Of a stretch of DNA of 6,347 nt, positions 5,548-6,347 are shown piece by piece; positions within the stretch are counted from its first letter, which is position 1; the number at the start of each line of letters is the position of its first letter. The stretch is taken from the NCBI GenBank assembly GCA_021815905.1, contig JAKAZP010000155.1, positions 1-6,347 of the forward strand, given 5' to 3'. Below the pieces are notes generated by a model. It saw nothing but the letters and a program-made list of their open reading frames with translations, did not search any database and was not told the DNA's origin. The stretch comes from Pseudomonadota bacterium (GTDB lineage: Bacteria > Pseudomonadota > Gammaproteobacteria > Steroidobacterales > Steroidobacteraceae). Position numbers and translations under genes: made by a program.

Positions 5548-6347
5548 ATGTCGACCCAGCTTCAGAGCTTCGTCGCCGGGCGCTGGCAGTCCGGCTCCGG
5601 GGCGCCCGCGAGCCTGCGCGATGCGACGACGGGCGAGGTCATCGCGAGCGTGAGCGCCGAGGGCCTCGACTTCGCCGCGATGCTCGAGCACGCGCGCCGG
5701 GTCGGCGGCGCGAGCCTGCGCCGCCTCACCTTCCACGAGCGCGCCGCGCGTCTCAAGGCGCTCGCGAAATATCTCACCGAGCGCAAGGATGACCTGTACC
5801 GGCTCTCGTACGCGACCGGGGCGACGCGCGCGGATTCCTGGATCGACATCGACGGCGGGATCGGCACGCTCTTCGCCTACGCCAGCAAGGGCATGCGCGA
5901 GCTCCCCGACGCCCACGTCTACCTCGACGGAGCGCTCGAGACGCTGTCGAAGTCCGGCGCCTTCCTCGGACAGCACATCTGCGTGCCGCTCGAAGGGGCG
6001 GCCGTGCACATCAATGCGTTCAACTTTCCGGTCTGGGGCATGCTCGAGAAGCTCGCCCCGACACTGCTCGCCGGCGTGCCGGCGATCGTCAAGCCCGCGA
6101 CCGCCACCGCGTATCTCACCGAGCGCGCCGTCCATCACATCATCGAGTCGGGACTTCTCCCCGAGGGCTCGCTGCAGCTCATCTGCGGCGGCGTCGGCGA
6201 CCTGTTCGATCATCTGACGTGCCAGGACGTCATCGCGTTCACCGGCTCGGCATCCACGGCACGGAAGCTTCGCACCCACCCGCGGGTGATCGAGCGCTCG
6301 GTGCGCTTCACCGCCGAGACCGACTCGCTCAACTCCTCGATCCTCGG
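5548..6347 (+). CDS. paaZ: PaaZ, oxepin-CoA hydrolase / semialdehyde dehydrogenase (5' part, truncated by window end)
   Basis: Bifunctional ring-opening enzyme. A C-terminal MaoC-type hydratase domain hydrolyses oxepin-CoA, and the N-terminal aldehyde dehydrogenase domain oxidises the semialdehyde to 3-oxo-5,6-dehydrosuberyl-CoA. Only the first 266 full codons are in the window, against roughly 680 in the family; the frame is open to the edge. Visible parts are [12 protein letters not shown] at 5-16, [20 protein letters not shown] at 88-107 (diagnostic of PaaZ), [19 protein letters not shown] at 154-172, the cofactor-binding KPATATA at 182-188, FTGSAST at 231-237, and FTAETDSLN at 254-262 with the likely catalytic E257. 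The nucleophilic cysteine and the hydratase domain lie beyond the end. ATG 5548 follows the paaG stop by 3 nt, with a GGGGAAG ribosome binding site at 5535-5541. Complete elsewhere or not cannot be judged here. Confidence 0.95.
   Translation, partial: MSTQLQSFVAGRWQSGSGAPASLRDATTGEVIASVSAEGLDFAAMLEHARRVGGASLRRLTFHERAARLKALAKYLTERKDDLYRLSYATGATRADSWIDIDGGIGTLFAYASKGMRELPDAHVYLDGALETLSKSGAFLGQHICVPLEGAAVHINAFNFPVWGMLEKLAPTLLAGVPAIVKPATATAYLTERAVHHIIESGLLPEGSLQLICGGVGDLFDHLTCQDVIAFTGSASTARKLRTHPRVIERSVRFTAETDSLNSSIL

Noticed and set aside
4627..6279. A 550-codon minus-strand open frame opposite paaE, paaG and paaZ, the longest stop-bounded frame in the window
   Set aside because: Its product is Arg/Ala/Glu-rich with no recognisable fold, and it lies opposite three well-identified genes. 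High GC with strong third-position bias suppresses stop codons on the opposite strand.
1..6347. tRNA or rRNA genes, CRISPR arrays, insertion sequences, prophage or attachment sites
   Set aside because: No such structures, repeats or mobile-element proteins were seen. The coding sequence is continuous and uniform in base composition.

Overview
This window holds a phenylacetate (PAA) catabolism locus from a high-GC proteobacterium. The sequence is roughly 70% G+C by eye. All assignments come from reading the sequence against remembered family members such as the E. coli Paa proteins; no search was run. The gene set, the high GC and the PaaA N-terminus (MYTQALD) point to a beta- or gammaproteobacterium, but the species cannot be named.

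Layout. A repressor gene, paaX, lies on the minus strand (939 down to the window edge; the gene continues beyond base 1). A 94-bp divergent intergenic region (940-1033) contains a perfect 9-bp inverted repeat flanking a short AT-richer stretch with a plausible promoter. From 1034 onward one tightly packed plus-strand operon runs to the end of the window: paaA, paaB, paaC, paaD, paaE, paaG, and the first 266 codons of paaZ (cut by the window end). The first four genes overlap one another by 4 to 7 bases, and the remaining gaps are 3 to 10 bases, so co-transcription and translational coupling are likely.

How the genes work together. PaaA, PaaB, PaaC and PaaE form the di-iron multicomponent epoxidase that converts phenylacetyl-CoA to its 1,2-epoxide. 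PaaD is an accessory protein, probably for iron-sulfur maturation of PaaE. PaaG isomerises the epoxide to the seven-membered oxepin-CoA. PaaZ opens that ring by hydrolysis and oxidises the resulting aldehyde. The window therefore holds the contiguous ring-activation and ring-opening chemistry. The phenylacetate-CoA ligase (paaK) and the beta-oxidation-like genes (paaF, paaH, paaJ, and the thioesterase paaI) are not here and must lie downstream or elsewhere. PaaX is known in other bacteria as a repressor relieved by phenylacetyl-CoA, which fits its position next to a shared control region.

This is a known pathway, and I found no evidence of an undescribed system. The parts most worth a second look are the paaX-paaA control region, whose inverted repeat differs in sequence from the E. 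coli PaaX operator but has nearly the same geometry, and smaller oddities such as the long Ala/Pro linker in PaaE and the N-terminal extension of PaaA.
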